Source: Paracoccus yibinensis
GTDB taxonomy: Bacteria; Pseudomonadota; Alphaproteobacteria; Rhodobacterales; Rhodobacteraceae
NCBI RefSeq assembly: GCF_030846195.1
Contig: NZ_JAVCWH010000004.1
Location: forward strand, 124,001-188,000
Direction: 5' to 3'
Length of the DNA stretch: 64,000 nt
Below the pieces are notes generated by a model. The model saw only the letters and a list, made by a program, of their open reading frames with translations, was not told the origin of the DNA and ran no database searches. The first letter of the stretch is position 1. Each line of letters begins with the position of its first letter. The position numbers and the translations under genes are program-made. Shown here piece by piece: positions 17,310 through 26,378 of the stretch.

Positions 17310-18817
17310 ACGCCAACCTGTTCGACATTCTGGAAACGGGCATCACCGATCCCGATGCCACAGCCATCGAGACTGCCGTGGGCGAACGCATCAGCTATGG
17401 CGATCTGGTCGCGCGCACCGGACGGATGGCCAATGCGCTTGTGTCCTTGGGCGTGCAGCCCGGCGACCGCGTGGCAGCCCAGGTGGAAAAGTCGGTCCAG
17501 GCGATCATCCTTTATCTGGCGACAGTGCGCGCCGGCGCGGTGTTTCTGCCGCTGAACACGGGCTATACGCCCGCTGAGATCGACTATTTCATCGGCGACG
17601 CCACGCCCGGGATTCTTGTCTGCGACCCGGCGAGGGCCGATGCGCTGTCGGACGCCGCGGCGCGGGCAGGTGCCCGGATCATGACACTGGATGCGAACGG
17701 GCAGGGCAGCCTGACGGATGCCGCCGCCGGTGCCTCGCCGGATTTCGCCACCATCGCGCGCAATGCGGATGACCTTGCCGCGCTGCTTTACACATCGGGG
17801 ACGACGGGCCGCAGCAAGGGCGCGATGCTGACGCATGGCAACCTGGTGTCCAACAGCATGGCCCTGCGGGATGCCTGGCGTTACACCGCGCGGGACGTGC
17901 TGATCCATGCGCTGCCGATCTTTCACACGCATGGCCTGTTCGTCGCCACCAACGTGACGCTGCTTTCCGGCGCCAGCATGATCTTCCTGCCGAAGTTCGA
18001 CCCCGACCGGATCATCGCGCTGATGGACCGGGCGACGGTGCTGATGGGCGTGCCGACCTTCTATGTCCGGCTGCTGCAGGACGACCGGCTGGACCGCGAC
18101 ATCACCGCGCATATGCGGCTGTTCATTTCCGGCAGCGCGCCGCTTTTGGCGGAAACGCATCGCGAATGGCAGGCCCGCACCGGCCATGCGATCCTGGAAC
18201 GATACGGGATGACGGAAACCAACATGAACGCCTCCAACCCCTATGACGGCGACCGGATCGCCGGGACCGTGGGGATGCCCCTGCCGGGGGTCGAGATCAT
18301 CGTGACCGACCCCGAGACAGGCGCCGAACTGCCCCGGGGAGAGATCGGCATGATCGAGGTGCGCGGCCCGAACGTCTTCAAGGGCTATTGGCAGATGCCG
18401 GAAAAGACCGCCGCCGAACTGCGCGCGAACGGCTTCTTCATCACCGGCGACCTGGGGAAGTTCGACGACCGTGGCTATCTGCACATCGTCGGGCGTGGCA
18501 AGGACCTGATCATCACCGGCGGCTACAACGTCTATCCCAAGGAAATCGAGACCGAGATCGACGCCCTTCCCGGCGTGGTCGAATCCGCCGTGATCGGCCT
18601 GCCGCACCGCGATTTCGGCGAAGGCGTGACGGCGGTGATCGTGCCGACCGGCAAGGACGCCATTTCCGAACAGGATGTGCTGGCGGCGCTCGACGGGCGG
18701 CTGGCGAAGTTCAAGCAGCCCAAGCGGGTGCTGTTCGTGGACGAATTGCCGCGCAACACCATGGGCAAGGTGCAGAAGAACCTGCTGCGCGACCAGTTCG
18801 GTGAGCTGTATCGCTGA
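17306..18817 (+). CDS. matB: Malonyl-CoA synthetase (malonate-CoA ligase)
   Basis: Activates malonate with ATP and CoA. The 503-residue protein belongs to the AMP-forming acyl-CoA synthetases: P-loop YTSGTTGRSKG starting at residue 162, LPIFHTHGL, the adenylate motif ERYGMTETNMN, GDLGKFDDRGYLHIVGRGKD, and catalytic lysine K488 in NTMGKVQKN. GMTETNMNASNP after the adenylate motif is the MatB-type wording. It is translationally coupled to the decarboxylase. Together matC-matA-matB would take up malonate and deliver acetyl-CoA. Confidence 0.94.
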   Translation: MNANLFDILETGITDPDATAIETAVGERISYGDLVARTGRMANALVSLGVQPGDRVAAQVEKSVQAIILYLATVRAGAVFLPLNTGYTPAEIDYFIGDATPGILVCDPARADALSDAAARAGARIMTLDANGQGSLTDAAAGASPDFATIARNADDLAALLYTSGTTGRSKGAMLTHGNLVSNSMALRDAWRYTARDVLIHALPIFHTHGLFVATNVTLLSGASMIFLPKFDPDRIIALMDRATVLMGVPTFYVRLLQDDRLDRDITAHMRLFISGSAPLLAETHREWQARTGHAILERYGMTETNMNASNPYDGDRIAGTVGMPLPGVEIIVTDPETGAELPRGEIGMIEVRGPNVFKGYWQMPEKTAAELRANGFFITGDLGKFDDRGYLHIVGRGKDLIITGGYNVYPKEIETEIDALPGVVESAVIGLPHRDFGEGVTAVIVPTGKDAISEQDVLAALDGRLAKFKQPKRVLFVDELPRNTMGKVQKNLLRDQFGELYR

Positions 18818-18838
18818 CAAGGTTTCCTTGCACCACGG

Positions 18839-18863
18839 GGGCGGGCCATGGCCCGCCCTTTCT
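18839..18863 (+). terminator. Terminator after matB
   Basis: A perfect 20-base palindrome at 18839-18858 (arm GGGCGGGC, loop CATG) followed by TTTCT. It ends the malonate operon. Confidence 0.85.
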
Positions 18864-18894
18864 CATCTTGAACACCTCGCCATCGCGCGTTACT

Positions 18895-18912
18895 GAAATG
18901 TAATAACATATC
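18895..18912 (+). promoter_or_regulatory. Zur box upstream of zinT
   Basis: The 18-base site GAAATGTAATAACATATC is nearly self-complementary and matches the alphaproteobacterial Zur consensus (GAAATGT..ATAACATTTC-like). It lies 17 bases before the ZinT start, over the promoter, so zinc-loaded Zur should repress zinT. The call follows from motif plus target; no zur gene is in the window. Confidence 0.8.
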
Positions 18913-18929
18913 GCTAATGGAGGTGACGG

Positions 18930-19586
18930 ATGGCAGGGTCTAAAGGAATGGCGGTCATGGCCGTAATGCTGGTCATGGGGTCCGCAGCCATGGCGCATGA
19001 CCACGGCAAGGATCACGACCACGCCCATGCGCACGCCCATTCCCATGCGGAACAGGCGGTGCATGACGGCTATTTCGACGACGCTCAGGTCCAGCCCCGG
19101 CCTCTGTCCGACTGGCAGGGCGACTGGCAGTCGGTCTATCCGCTGCTGGCCGATGGCACGCTGGATCCGGTCATGGCGCACAAGGCGGAACACGGTGACA
19201 AGACCGCCGGCGAATACCGCGCCTATTACGACACCGGCTACAGGACCGACGTGGACCGCATCACCATCCAGGGCGACAGCGTGACCTTCCACCGCGGCGA
19301 CCAAGCAGTGCAGGGCCGCTATCAGGCGGACGGCCAGGAAATCCTGACCTATGCCAAGGGCAACCGCGGCGTGCGCTTCGTCTTCCAGAAGGTCGGCGGC
19401 GATCGGGCGGCGCCGCGCTTCATCCAGTTCAGCGACCACCGCATCGCGCCCGAGGTGTCGGACCATTTCCACCTGTATTGGGGAGAGGACCGCGCCGCCC
19501 TGCTGGCCGAGGTGACGAACTGGCCCACCTATTACCCGGCCTCGCTGGACGCGGGCGCTATCGTGGCCGAGATGCTGGCGCATTGA
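18930..19586 (+). CDS. zinT: Periplasmic zinc-binding protein ZinT
   Basis: ZinT binds zinc in the periplasm under zinc shortage and hands it to the ZnuABC importer. The 218 residues start with a signal peptide (about 1-22, ending SAAMA), then a histidine/aspartate-rich tail (HDHGKDHDHAHAHAHSHAE), then the lipocalin-like ZinT domain with RPLSDWQGDWQSVYPLLADG near residue 57. Near the end it has DHFHLYWGEDRAALL and TNWPTYYPA. The His-rich segment is longer than in E. coli ZinT. GGAGGTGA at 18919-18926 is the ribosome binding site. A Zur box covers the promoter; no znu genes are adjacent. Confidence 0.93.
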   Translation: MAGSKGMAVMAVMLVMGSAAMAHDHGKDHDHAHAHAHSHAEQAVHDGYFDDAQVQPRPLSDWQGDWQSVYPLLADGTLDPVMAHKAEHGDKTAGEYRAYYDTGYRTDVDRITIQGDSVTFHRGDQAVQGRYQADGQEILTYAKGNRGVRFVFQKVGGDRAAPRFIQFSDHRIAPEVSDHFHLYWGEDRAALLAEVTNWPTYYPASLDAGAIVAEMLAH

Positions 19587-19590
19587 TGGT

Positions 19591-19655
19591 GTAGGGTGCG
19601 GGCTTGCACGCACCGCTGTTTCGCCCTTGACGGTGCGTGCAAGCACGCACCCTAC
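19591..19655. repeat. Long inverted repeat between convergent zinT and opgG
   Basis: Arms of 25 bases (19591-19615 and 19631-19655) pair with one mismatch around a 15-base loop. The arm begins GTAGGGTGCG and contains TTGCACGCACCG. The right arm includes the opgG stop codon. It can serve as a terminator in both directions, and its wording resembles dispersed palindromes seen in many proteobacterial genomes. Confidence 0.8.
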
Positions 19656-21235
19656 GGCGTGCGGGCCAGCAGCGCGCGCAGTTGCGACGGGAACAGTTGC
19701 AGGATCAGCGTTTCCGTCATCGCGGTGCCGCCATGATCGACATAGGCGCGCAGGTCGATGGGTGCCGTGTCGGTTTCCGCGAAGGACAGGTCGAACAGCG
19801 CCCGCCAATAATCGGTACCCACGACCGGATAGACGGCGGTGTTCGACACCTGCGCCTGCCCTGTGGACACCGAAAGCGCCAGCCCGTCCTCTCGGCCAAG
19901 GCCCTTCAGGTTCGGCCCGGCAAAGTCGCAGACGACCTTGACCACCCCCCTGGGGCGCGGCTGGCCGGGAATGCCGCCCGCGCCAAGGCGGGTGGCGGTG
20001 AAATGCGCAATCTCGCTGACCGCGGGGTTGTCGCGCACCCAGTCCAGCCGATAGGCAAAGTCGTGTTGCTGGCCCTTGGCGGTTGGTTCGGCAGGTTGCC
20101 AGAAGGCCACGATGTTGTCGTGGATCTCGTCGTCCGTGCGCAGTTCGGTCAGCACCACCGATCCGTTGCCCCAGTCGCCCTTGGGGGTGATCCATGCGCT
20201 TGCGCGGCGTTCGTAGAAGACGCCGTCGTCCTGGTATTGCGCGAAATCGCGTTCGCGTTGCATCAGCCCGAAACCCTTGACCGATGGCGAGGCAAAGCTG
20301 TTCACCATCGTGCCGGGCGGATTGTTCAGGGGCCGCCAGATGCGTTCGCCATTGCCCGCCAGGATCTCCAGCCCGTCGGAGTCATGCACCTCGGGCCGCC
20401 AGTCGGGCGAGACATGGGGCGTGTTCTTGCCGAACCAGAACATCGAGGTCAGCGGCGCGATCCCCATCCGTTCCACCGCATCGCGCAGGAAGACCGTCGC
20501 GGTGATGTCCTGCGCCACGCCATTGCCGCGCCGCGATTCGATGCGATAGGCGCCGGTCGCGCGCGGGCTGTCCAAGAGCGCATAGGTGGTCAGGTCGCCG
20601 TTTTCCGCAGGTTCCAGCCAGAAGCGGGTGAACAGGGGAAACTCCTCGGGTCCATCGGGGATCGCCGTGTCGATGGCAAGGCCGCGCGCCGACAGCCCGA
20701 ACTGCCCGCTGTATCCCGAAGTCCGCCAGTAGGATGCGCCCAGGAATGCCATCCAGTCGATTTCCGTCCTGGCATCCTGGACCCGGAACCCTGCGAAGCC
20801 CTTGGTGCGGGTCAACTGGCGGGCCGGGTTGCCTTCGGGAATGTCGAACAGGTCCAGCGAGAAGGGCACCTCGGTCGCCATGCCGTTTTCGACCGTGAAG
20901 ATCCGCACGGGATTGCGGAAATACATTCCGGGAAAGAACGCCTGCACGGGCGAGGTATCGCCCTGGCCCCGCCACAGGCTGCGCTCAGCGCGGAAACGGA
21001 CCTGGTTGTGGCGGTCGTAATCCACCTGGTCCAGGATCTCGGGATCGGCGATCTCCGGGGGGGTATGGGGTTTGCCGGCCATGTCGCGGGCCATGTCGCG
21101 CAGCCAGTCAAGGGAAAAGGGCTGGCTGTCGCCCGCCGCGCCCTGCGCCCGCACCAGATGCGGAAGCAGGAAAAAGGCCCCGCTGCCCAGGGCGGCTTGC
21201 AGGATATGGCGGCGGCTCAGGTGATCGGTCGGCAT
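19652..21235 (-). CDS. opgG: Periplasmic glucan biosynthesis protein, OpgG/OpgD (MdoG) family
   Basis: Members shape osmoregulated periplasmic glucans. This 527-residue protein has a Tat signal (SRRHILQAALGSGAFF, ending VRAQG) and then the MdoG domain, with LFDIPEGNPARQL, GASYWR, FPLFTRFWLEP, TSMFWFGKN, RPEVHDSDGLEI and AYVDHGGTAMTETL in the expected order. The Tat signal is more typical of OpgD-like members, and no glucosyltransferase gene opgH is adjacent, so its exact role in glucan branching or backbone work is open. ATG 21235 was chosen because it places the twin arginines near residue 8; longer starts at 21268 or 21271 are possible. Confidence 0.85.
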   Translation of the reverse strand: MPTDHLSRRHILQAALGSGAFFLLPHLVRAQGAAGDSQPFSLDWLRDMARDMAGKPHTPPEIADPEILDQVDYDRHNQVRFRAERSLWRGQGDTSPVQAFFPGMYFRNPVRIFTVENGMATEVPFSLDLFDIPEGNPARQLTRTKGFAGFRVQDARTEIDWMAFLGASYWRTSGYSGQFGLSARGLAIDTAIPDGPEEFPLFTRFWLEPAENGDLTTYALLDSPRATGAYRIESRRGNGVAQDITATVFLRDAVERMGIAPLTSMFWFGKNTPHVSPDWRPEVHDSDGLEILAGNGERIWRPLNNPPGTMVNSFASPSVKGFGLMQRERDFAQYQDDGVFYERRASAWITPKGDWGNGSVVLTELRTDDEIHDNIVAFWQPAEPTAKGQQHDFAYRLDWVRDNPAVSEIAHFTATRLGAGGIPGQPRPRGVVKVVCDFAGPNLKGLGREDGLALSVSTGQAQVSNTAVYPVVGTDYWRALFDLSFAETDTAPIDLRAYVDHGGTAMTETLILQLFPSQLRALLARTP

Positions 21236-21310
21236 GGAATCCCGGATGACAAGGCGGTTGCGCGGCATCAAATGTTTGCTTCCGGCGCAAATGCAAGTGC
21301 GGGCCGGCTG

Positions 21311-21400
21311 TTCGGCGGTCTGTTGCCGCCGAATTGCCCAAGCCCTGTCGCAACCCTGCCATCAGGCGGGCCGGGCCGCGCATCGCCGCCCGGCCTTTTT
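21311..21400 (+). ncRNA. Candidate small RNA end: hairpin plus orphan intrinsic terminator
   Basis: On the + strand, where no gene is present, an 8-bp perfect hairpin (TTCGGCGG at 21311-21318, complement 21326-21333) is followed by an intrinsic terminator (arm GGCCGGGC 21369-21376, complement 21388-21395, TTTTT 21396-21400). Both flanking genes run on the minus strand, and the minus-strand copy of the hairpin has no T tail, so the terminator serves a + strand transcript. The 5' end is unknown and no convincing promoter was found. Confidence 0.4.
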
Positions 21401-21403
21401 GCG

Positions 21404-22141
21404 TCACCAGATGAAGTCGTCGCCATCCAGCTGGTTCAGGCGCGTGTCTTCGACCACCAGCCGGTGGATGCCTGCCTTGATGACGATGTCCGTGCCCACC
21501 TGGGTGGCGGCGGCGCGGATGCTGGCGAAGCTGTTGAACTGCCCAAAGGCCGACAGGTCGATCTTGTCGTCGCCGTTTTCGAAGTCGGTGATTCGGTCGA
21601 TGCCGCCGTTGAAGACGAAGCGGTCGGCCCCTTCGCCGCCCGTCAGCAGGTCGTTGCCAAGGCCGCCGTTCAGCACGTCATTGCCCTCGCCTCCGACCAG
21701 CGTGTCGTTCCCCGCCTCGGCGATCATCACGTCGTCGCCCTCGCCCCCGCGCAGGATGTCGTTGCCCGCCCCGGAAACGATGCGGTCGTTGCCTTCGCCC
21801 CCGTCGATGGTGTCGCGGCCGCCCAGGGTCACGGCGGTGTCGTTCCCCTCGGCCAGGCTGACCGCATTGTTTCCCGCACCGGCGCGGACCGCGTCATTTC
21901 CTTCCCCCGCGACGATGCGGTCGCTGCCCGCGCCGGTCCAGATGGCATCGTTGCCCGATCCGCCCCAGATGACGTTGTTCCCCTCGCCCCCCCACAGCCG
22001 GTCGTTTCCTTCGCCGCCGTCGATGGTGTCGTTGCCGCCAAGGCCCGACAGCCGGTCGTCGCCCGACCGGCCGAAAATCCGGTCGGCCAGATTCGTCCCG
22101 TTGTAGATGTTGGAATCGTCGTTTCCGAAATAGGTCGCCAT
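21404..22141 (-). CDS. RTX-repeat calcium-binding protein (probably secreted)
   Basis: A 245-residue protein made almost wholly of glycine-aspartate nonapeptides (GGEGNDRLW, GGSGNDAIW, GGEGDDVMI, GGLGNDLLT and others), about 15 repeats from residue 18 to 185, forming a calcium-binding parallel beta-roll. The last 60 residues (DRFVFNGGIDRITDFENGDD onward) match the C-terminal cap and type I secretion signal region of RTX proteins. No enzymatic domain is present. ATG 22141 is supported by AGGAGA upstream; a longer frame to 22261 has no such support. No type I secretion genes are in the window. Confidence 0.86.
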   Translation of the reverse strand: MATYFGNDDSNIYNGTNLADRIFGRSGDDRLSGLGGNDTIDGGEGNDRLWGGEGNNVIWGGSGNDAIWTGAGSDRIVAGEGNDAVRAGAGNNAVSLAEGNDTAVTLGGRDTIDGGEGNDRIVSGAGNDILRGGEGDDVMIAEAGNDTLVGGEGNDVLNGGLGNDLLTGGEGADRFVFNGGIDRITDFENGDDKIDLSAFGQFNSFASIRAAATQVGTDIVIKAGIHRLVVEDTRLNQLDGDDFIW

Positions 22142-22362
22142 GTCAGTCTCTCCTGCATCGGGCGGATTGATGAAGGCCGCGCCGCTCCGCCCTTTGGCAG
22201 CCGCGTCCCGTTTCCCTTCTCCGGGCGTCACGCCAGGACAGGTGATCCGATCGGGCGGCACGGCTGATGGACGCTGGCCATGCCCGTGACCGCCTGATGC
22301 AGCGTTTACGGAAACAGGGGCGTGACTATTCCAGGGCGGCGCAAATTTTTCTCGCCCCAGAA
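22142..22362 (-). promoter_or_regulatory. Upstream region of the RTX gene
   Basis: About 220 bases without a credible gene. On the minus strand a GGAATA (22332-22327), 16 bases, then CGTAAA (22310-22305) resembles an ECF-type promoter and is similar to the one before the protease gene at 23684. This would give a leader of about 155 bases. The similarity is suggestive only. Confidence 0.3.
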
Positions 22363-22390
22363 GAAAGGCCCCCGGTTCTGGGGGCCTTTC
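22363..22390 (-). terminator. Terminator after the anti-sigma gene
   Basis: A perfect 11-bp stem (GAAAGGCCCCC at 22363-22373, complement 22380-22390) with a 6-base loop. Read on the minus strand it follows the anti-sigma stop by 24 bases and ends in CCTTTCTTC, a fair intrinsic terminator. Confidence 0.8.
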
Positions 22391-22414
22391 ATCCGATCGA
22401 CTGCTTGTGACGCG

Positions 22415-23116
22415 CTACTGGGCCAAGGCGGCCGCTTCATCCTCGGGCGTCAGCGGGTCGCCCGCGCCGGTATCTGCCAGCCAGGCGTCCAGGGCCGCGA
22501 TATCGCCCGATGCGGGGACATAGCCATCGGCTGTGGTCAGGTCGCTGGCGAATTGCTGTTGCCAGCGATCCCCGTCGCGGCAGGCGACGCTGACCGTCAG
22601 GGCCGTATCCCGCGCCGTTTCGTATTCCCGGCAGAAAACACCCTCTGCCGTGCGATAGGACGCAATCATGGTCAGGTCGCGCCCGTCCTCCAGCAGCACT
22701 GCCTGACCCGAGGGAAGGCTGTCCAGGGCCGCGACCTCGGCCTCGGGCAGGCCAGAGGCAGGGCCACCCATCTGCCACCAGCCAAGGCCCACCACCACGA
22801 CCGTCAATGCGGCCGCCAGGGCAGCCAGGGGCGCGCGGTTCCTGTTGGCGGGCGCGGTGGCCTGGACAGGGGCATCAGCGAGGGCCTGCGCCGGGACGCT
22901 GGCCGCGCGGATGCGGGCGATCAGGGGGTCGTCCGCGGACGCCGGATGCGACGCGGCGGCGGACAGTGCCTTCAGCCGCGCCCGTGTTTCCGTGAAGCGG
23001 CGCAGGCGGGACTGGGCCTCGGGATCGTCGGCGATCGCGGCCGAGACGCGCGCGGCCTCGGCCCGGTCCAGTTCGCCGTCCGCCAGGGCCATCAGGGTTT
23101 CGTCGTCAATCCGCAT
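22415..23116 (-). CDS. Membrane anti-sigma factor
   Basis: A 233-residue protein with the layout of a transmembrane anti-sigma factor. A cytoplasmic N-terminal domain begins IDDETLMALADGELD, the usual opening of the zinc-less anti-sigma/anti-sigma domain. A single membrane helix lies near residues 95-115 (LAALAAALTVVVVGLGWW), followed by a periplasmic domain of about 115 residues. It sits right behind the ECF sigma gene (45-base gap) on the same strand and should hold that sigma factor at the membrane. ATG 23116 has AAAGGA 8 bases upstream; a longer frame to 23155 would place this site inside the gene. Confidence 0.85.
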   Translation of the reverse strand: MRIDDETLMALADGELDRAEAARVSAAIADDPEAQSRLRRFTETRARLKALSAAASHPASADDPLIARIRAASVPAQALADAPVQATAPANRNRAPLAALAAALTVVVVGLGWWQMGGPASGLPEAEVAALDSLPSGQAVLLEDGRDLTMIASYRTAEGVFCREYETARDTALTVSVACRDGDRWQQQFASDLTTADGYVPASGDIAALDAWLADTGAGDPLTPEDEAAALAQ

Positions 23117-23161
23117 GGCCGGATCCTTTCGAACGGGTATCGCAGGAATACGCATGGCGCG

Positions 23162-23653
23162 TCATTTTATTCCCAGCCTTTCCCCAAGCGCCAGCCGGGC
23201 GCGGGACAGGCGGCTCATCACCGTGCCCTTGGGGATGTCCAGAACCTCGGCGGCTTCCGCATAGCTCAGCTCCTCGATGCAGATCAGGTGCAGGATCTCG
23301 GCCTGCTCGGGCGGCAGGGTCTTCATCGCCTCCTGCGTGGCGCGCAGCATCAGCCGCGCCTCGATGGCGCGGTCGCTGTCGTCGGGCAGGGCCTCGGGGA
23401 TGTCGAAGACATCGACCTGCACCCCCTCGGTGCGCTGGCGGCGGGTCAGGTCGATGAAGGCATTGCGGGTGATGCGGAACAGCCATGGCTCCAGCCGCAC
23501 CGACGGGTCATAGCTGGCCGCCGCCCGGATCGCGCGTTCCACCGTGGTCTGCACCAGGTCGTCGGCCAGATCCCCGCGCCGGGCCAGCGACAGCGCATAG
23601 CGGCGAAGATTGGGCAGCAGCCGGATCAGGGCTTCGCCGAAATCTGGGTCCAT
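23162..23653 (-). CDS. ECF-family RNA polymerase sigma factor
   Basis: A 163-residue extracytoplasmic-function sigma factor. Region 2 is seen in LARRGDLADDLVQTTVERA and SVRLEPWLFRITRNAFIDLTR, and region 4 in LPPEQAEILHLICIEELSYAEAAEVLDIPKGTVMSRLSRAR (residues about 111-151), which ends in a helix-turn-helix reading the -35 box. It is followed by its probable anti-sigma partner and is divergent from a protease gene carrying a GGAATA-type promoter, a likely target. ATG 23653 is preferred over GTG 23659 because AGAGG lies at a proper distance. Confidence 0.92.
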   Translation of the reverse strand: MDPDFGEALIRLLPNLRRYALSLARRGDLADDLVQTTVERAIRAAASYDPSVRLEPWLFRITRNAFIDLTRRQRTEGVQVDVFDIPEALPDDSDRAIEARLMLRATQEAMKTLPPEQAEILHLICIEELSYAEAAEVLDIPKGTVMSRLSRARLALGERLGIK

Positions 23654-23683
23654 GCCCACCCTCTTGGATTTTTCCTGCGTCGG

Positions 23684-23710
23684 GGGAATATTTGCGGGTC
23701 TGCCGCGTCA
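23684..23710 (+). promoter_or_regulatory. Candidate ECF sigma promoter of the protease gene
   Basis: GGGAATA at 23684-23690, a 15-base spacer and CGTCA at 23706-23710 have the form of an ECF-type promoter (GGAAT-like -35, CGTC -10). It points towards the protease gene, whose ATG lies 36 bases further on, and it sits between that gene and the divergent sigma gene. No matching site was seen in the opposite direction. Confidence 0.5.
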
Positions 23711-23745
23711 ATGTCCAGAAACCAACTGTCCGAAGGAAACCGGCC

Positions 23746-25005
<1,260 letters not shown>

Positions 25006-25045
25006 GGGGCTTGGCAGTCCGCATGTCCCATGCGACATCTGCCGC

Positions 25046-26092
25046 ATGGGACGTTTTGTCTGGATGATTTGTCTTCTTCTGGCGTCGCCCGCGGCGGCCG
25101 AGGGGCTGCGCGTGGCGACCTATGACCCCGGTCTGACCCGCAAGGGGCCGGGCCTTCTGTTGCGCGACATTCGCCGCGACGATCCGCAGGTCTTGGCAGC
25201 GGCCCAGGTGATCGTGGCGGCGGCGCCCGACGTGATCCTGCTGACCGGCATCGACTGGGACCACGACGGACTGGTCCTTGCGGCCTTTGCTGAAGTTCTG
25301 GAGCAGGCGGGACATCCGATGCCCCACCGTTTCGCCGCCCGACCCAGCAGCGGGATGCCGACCGGCCTCGATCTGGACGGCGATGGACGGACCGGGGGGG
25401 CAGGCGATGCGCAGGGTTTCGGCCAGTTCACGGGGCAAAATGCGATGGCCGTCCTGTCGCGCCTGCCGCTGGGGCCGGTCGCGGATCATACGGCGATCCT
25501 GTGGCGCGACCTGCCGGGCAACCTGATGCCACCCACAGCGCCTAAGGATCAGCGACTGTCGTCCACCGCGCATTGGGACGTGCCTGTTCTGACCGATGCG
25601 GGTCCACTGCACCTGCTGGCCTGGTCGGCGACCCCGCCGGTCTTTGACGGGCCCGAGGATCTGAACGGCCGCCGCAACCACGACGAGGCGGCCTTCTGGC
25701 TGCACCATCTGCCGCGCGCGCCCTTCGTGCTTCTGGGCAATCCGAACCTGGATATCGTCGATGGCGAAGGGCGGCCGCAGGCGATGACCGCGCTGCTGGA
25801 CCATGCCCAGGATCCGCAACCCAAGGGAGCATTCCAGCCCGAACAGGAAGGGGCGAATGCAGGGCAGGGCGGCGATCCGGCCCTGGACACGGCGGTCTAT
25901 GACGCGGCCGGACCGGGCAACCTGCGGGTGGATTACGTCTGGCCCGCCAAGGTACTGCGGATCATCGACAGCGGCGTGATCTGGCCCGCGCCCGGCGAAC
26001 CCCTGGCCCCGGCAGTCGAGGCCGCGTCCAATCACCGGCTGGTCTGGGTGGACATCGACTTGGACTCGGTGGCGGCCCAGGCCGGTCGGTGA
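25046..26092 (+). CDS. Exported endonuclease/exonuclease/phosphatase-fold protein
   Basis: A 348-residue protein with a signal peptide (about 1-18, ending SPAAA) and the overall plan of the endonuclease/exonuclease/phosphatase family: LRVATYDPGL at the start, LLTGIDWDHDG, GQNAMAVLSRLPL, the long middle, FVLLGNPNLDIVDGEG, LRVDYVWPAK and ASNHRLVWVDID (the usual SDH-like end is SNH here). Several canonical residues look altered (GNPNLD where GDFN is usual), so its activity is uncertain. It lies 40 bases after the protease gene on the same strand and may share its transcript. No clear ribosome binding site precedes ATG 25046. Confidence 0.75.
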   Translation: MGRFVWMICLLLASPAAAEGLRVATYDPGLTRKGPGLLLRDIRRDDPQVLAAAQVIVAAAPDVILLTGIDWDHDGLVLAAFAEVLEQAGHPMPHRFAARPSSGMPTGLDLDGDGRTGGAGDAQGFGQFTGQNAMAVLSRLPLGPVADHTAILWRDLPGNLMPPTAPKDQRLSSTAHWDVPVLTDAGPLHLLAWSATPPVFDGPEDLNGRRNHDEAAFWLHHLPRAPFVLLGNPNLDIVDGEGRPQAMTALLDHAQDPQPKGAFQPEQEGANAGQGGDPALDTAVYDAAGPGNLRVDYVWPAKVLRIIDSGVIWPAPGEPLAPAVEAASNHRLVWVDIDLDSVAAQAGR

Positions 26093-26378
26093 CCTGTGCC
26101 GCGCCATGGACTCGCCAAAAGGGCGTGGGATCGGGTCGGCAACATCCCGTTAGGAATGGGCGGGAGGCGCAAGTCCCGGCTGCGGCCATGCCGCCCGCTT
26201 CAGGCATTGCCTGGAACGCCGGCGATCGCCATGAAGGCCCGGGCTGTGCGGATTGAACCTCAGGATCCTTCTGCCATAGGGGTCTTGCCGTCGCGCAGTC
26301 CCAGGCCGCACCTCTCTGATCCGCTGGGTAAGTTTCCCCTGCCATCGCAGGTTCAAGAACCGCCCTGACATCAGGCGA
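26093..26378. other. Intergenic region with no gene recognised
   Basis: A 286-base stretch between the convergent endonuclease-fold gene and the flagellar gene cluster. Open frames here have no ribosome binding site and atypical composition. Two short palindromes with 2-base centres (GGTTC/GAACC at 26350-26361 and CCTGA/TCAGG at 26364-26375) lie just beyond the end of the flagellar operon and could help terminate it. I see no tRNA or known RNA. Confidence 0.4.

Noticed and set aside
26240..26361. GGTTCAA-like words resembling a tRNA T-arm
   Set aside because: No cloverleaf could be drawn on either strand; stems do not close.
26096..26368. 90-codon + strand frame in the gap before the flagellar genes
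   Set aside because: No ribosome binding site, Pro/Arg-rich random-looking product and no domain.
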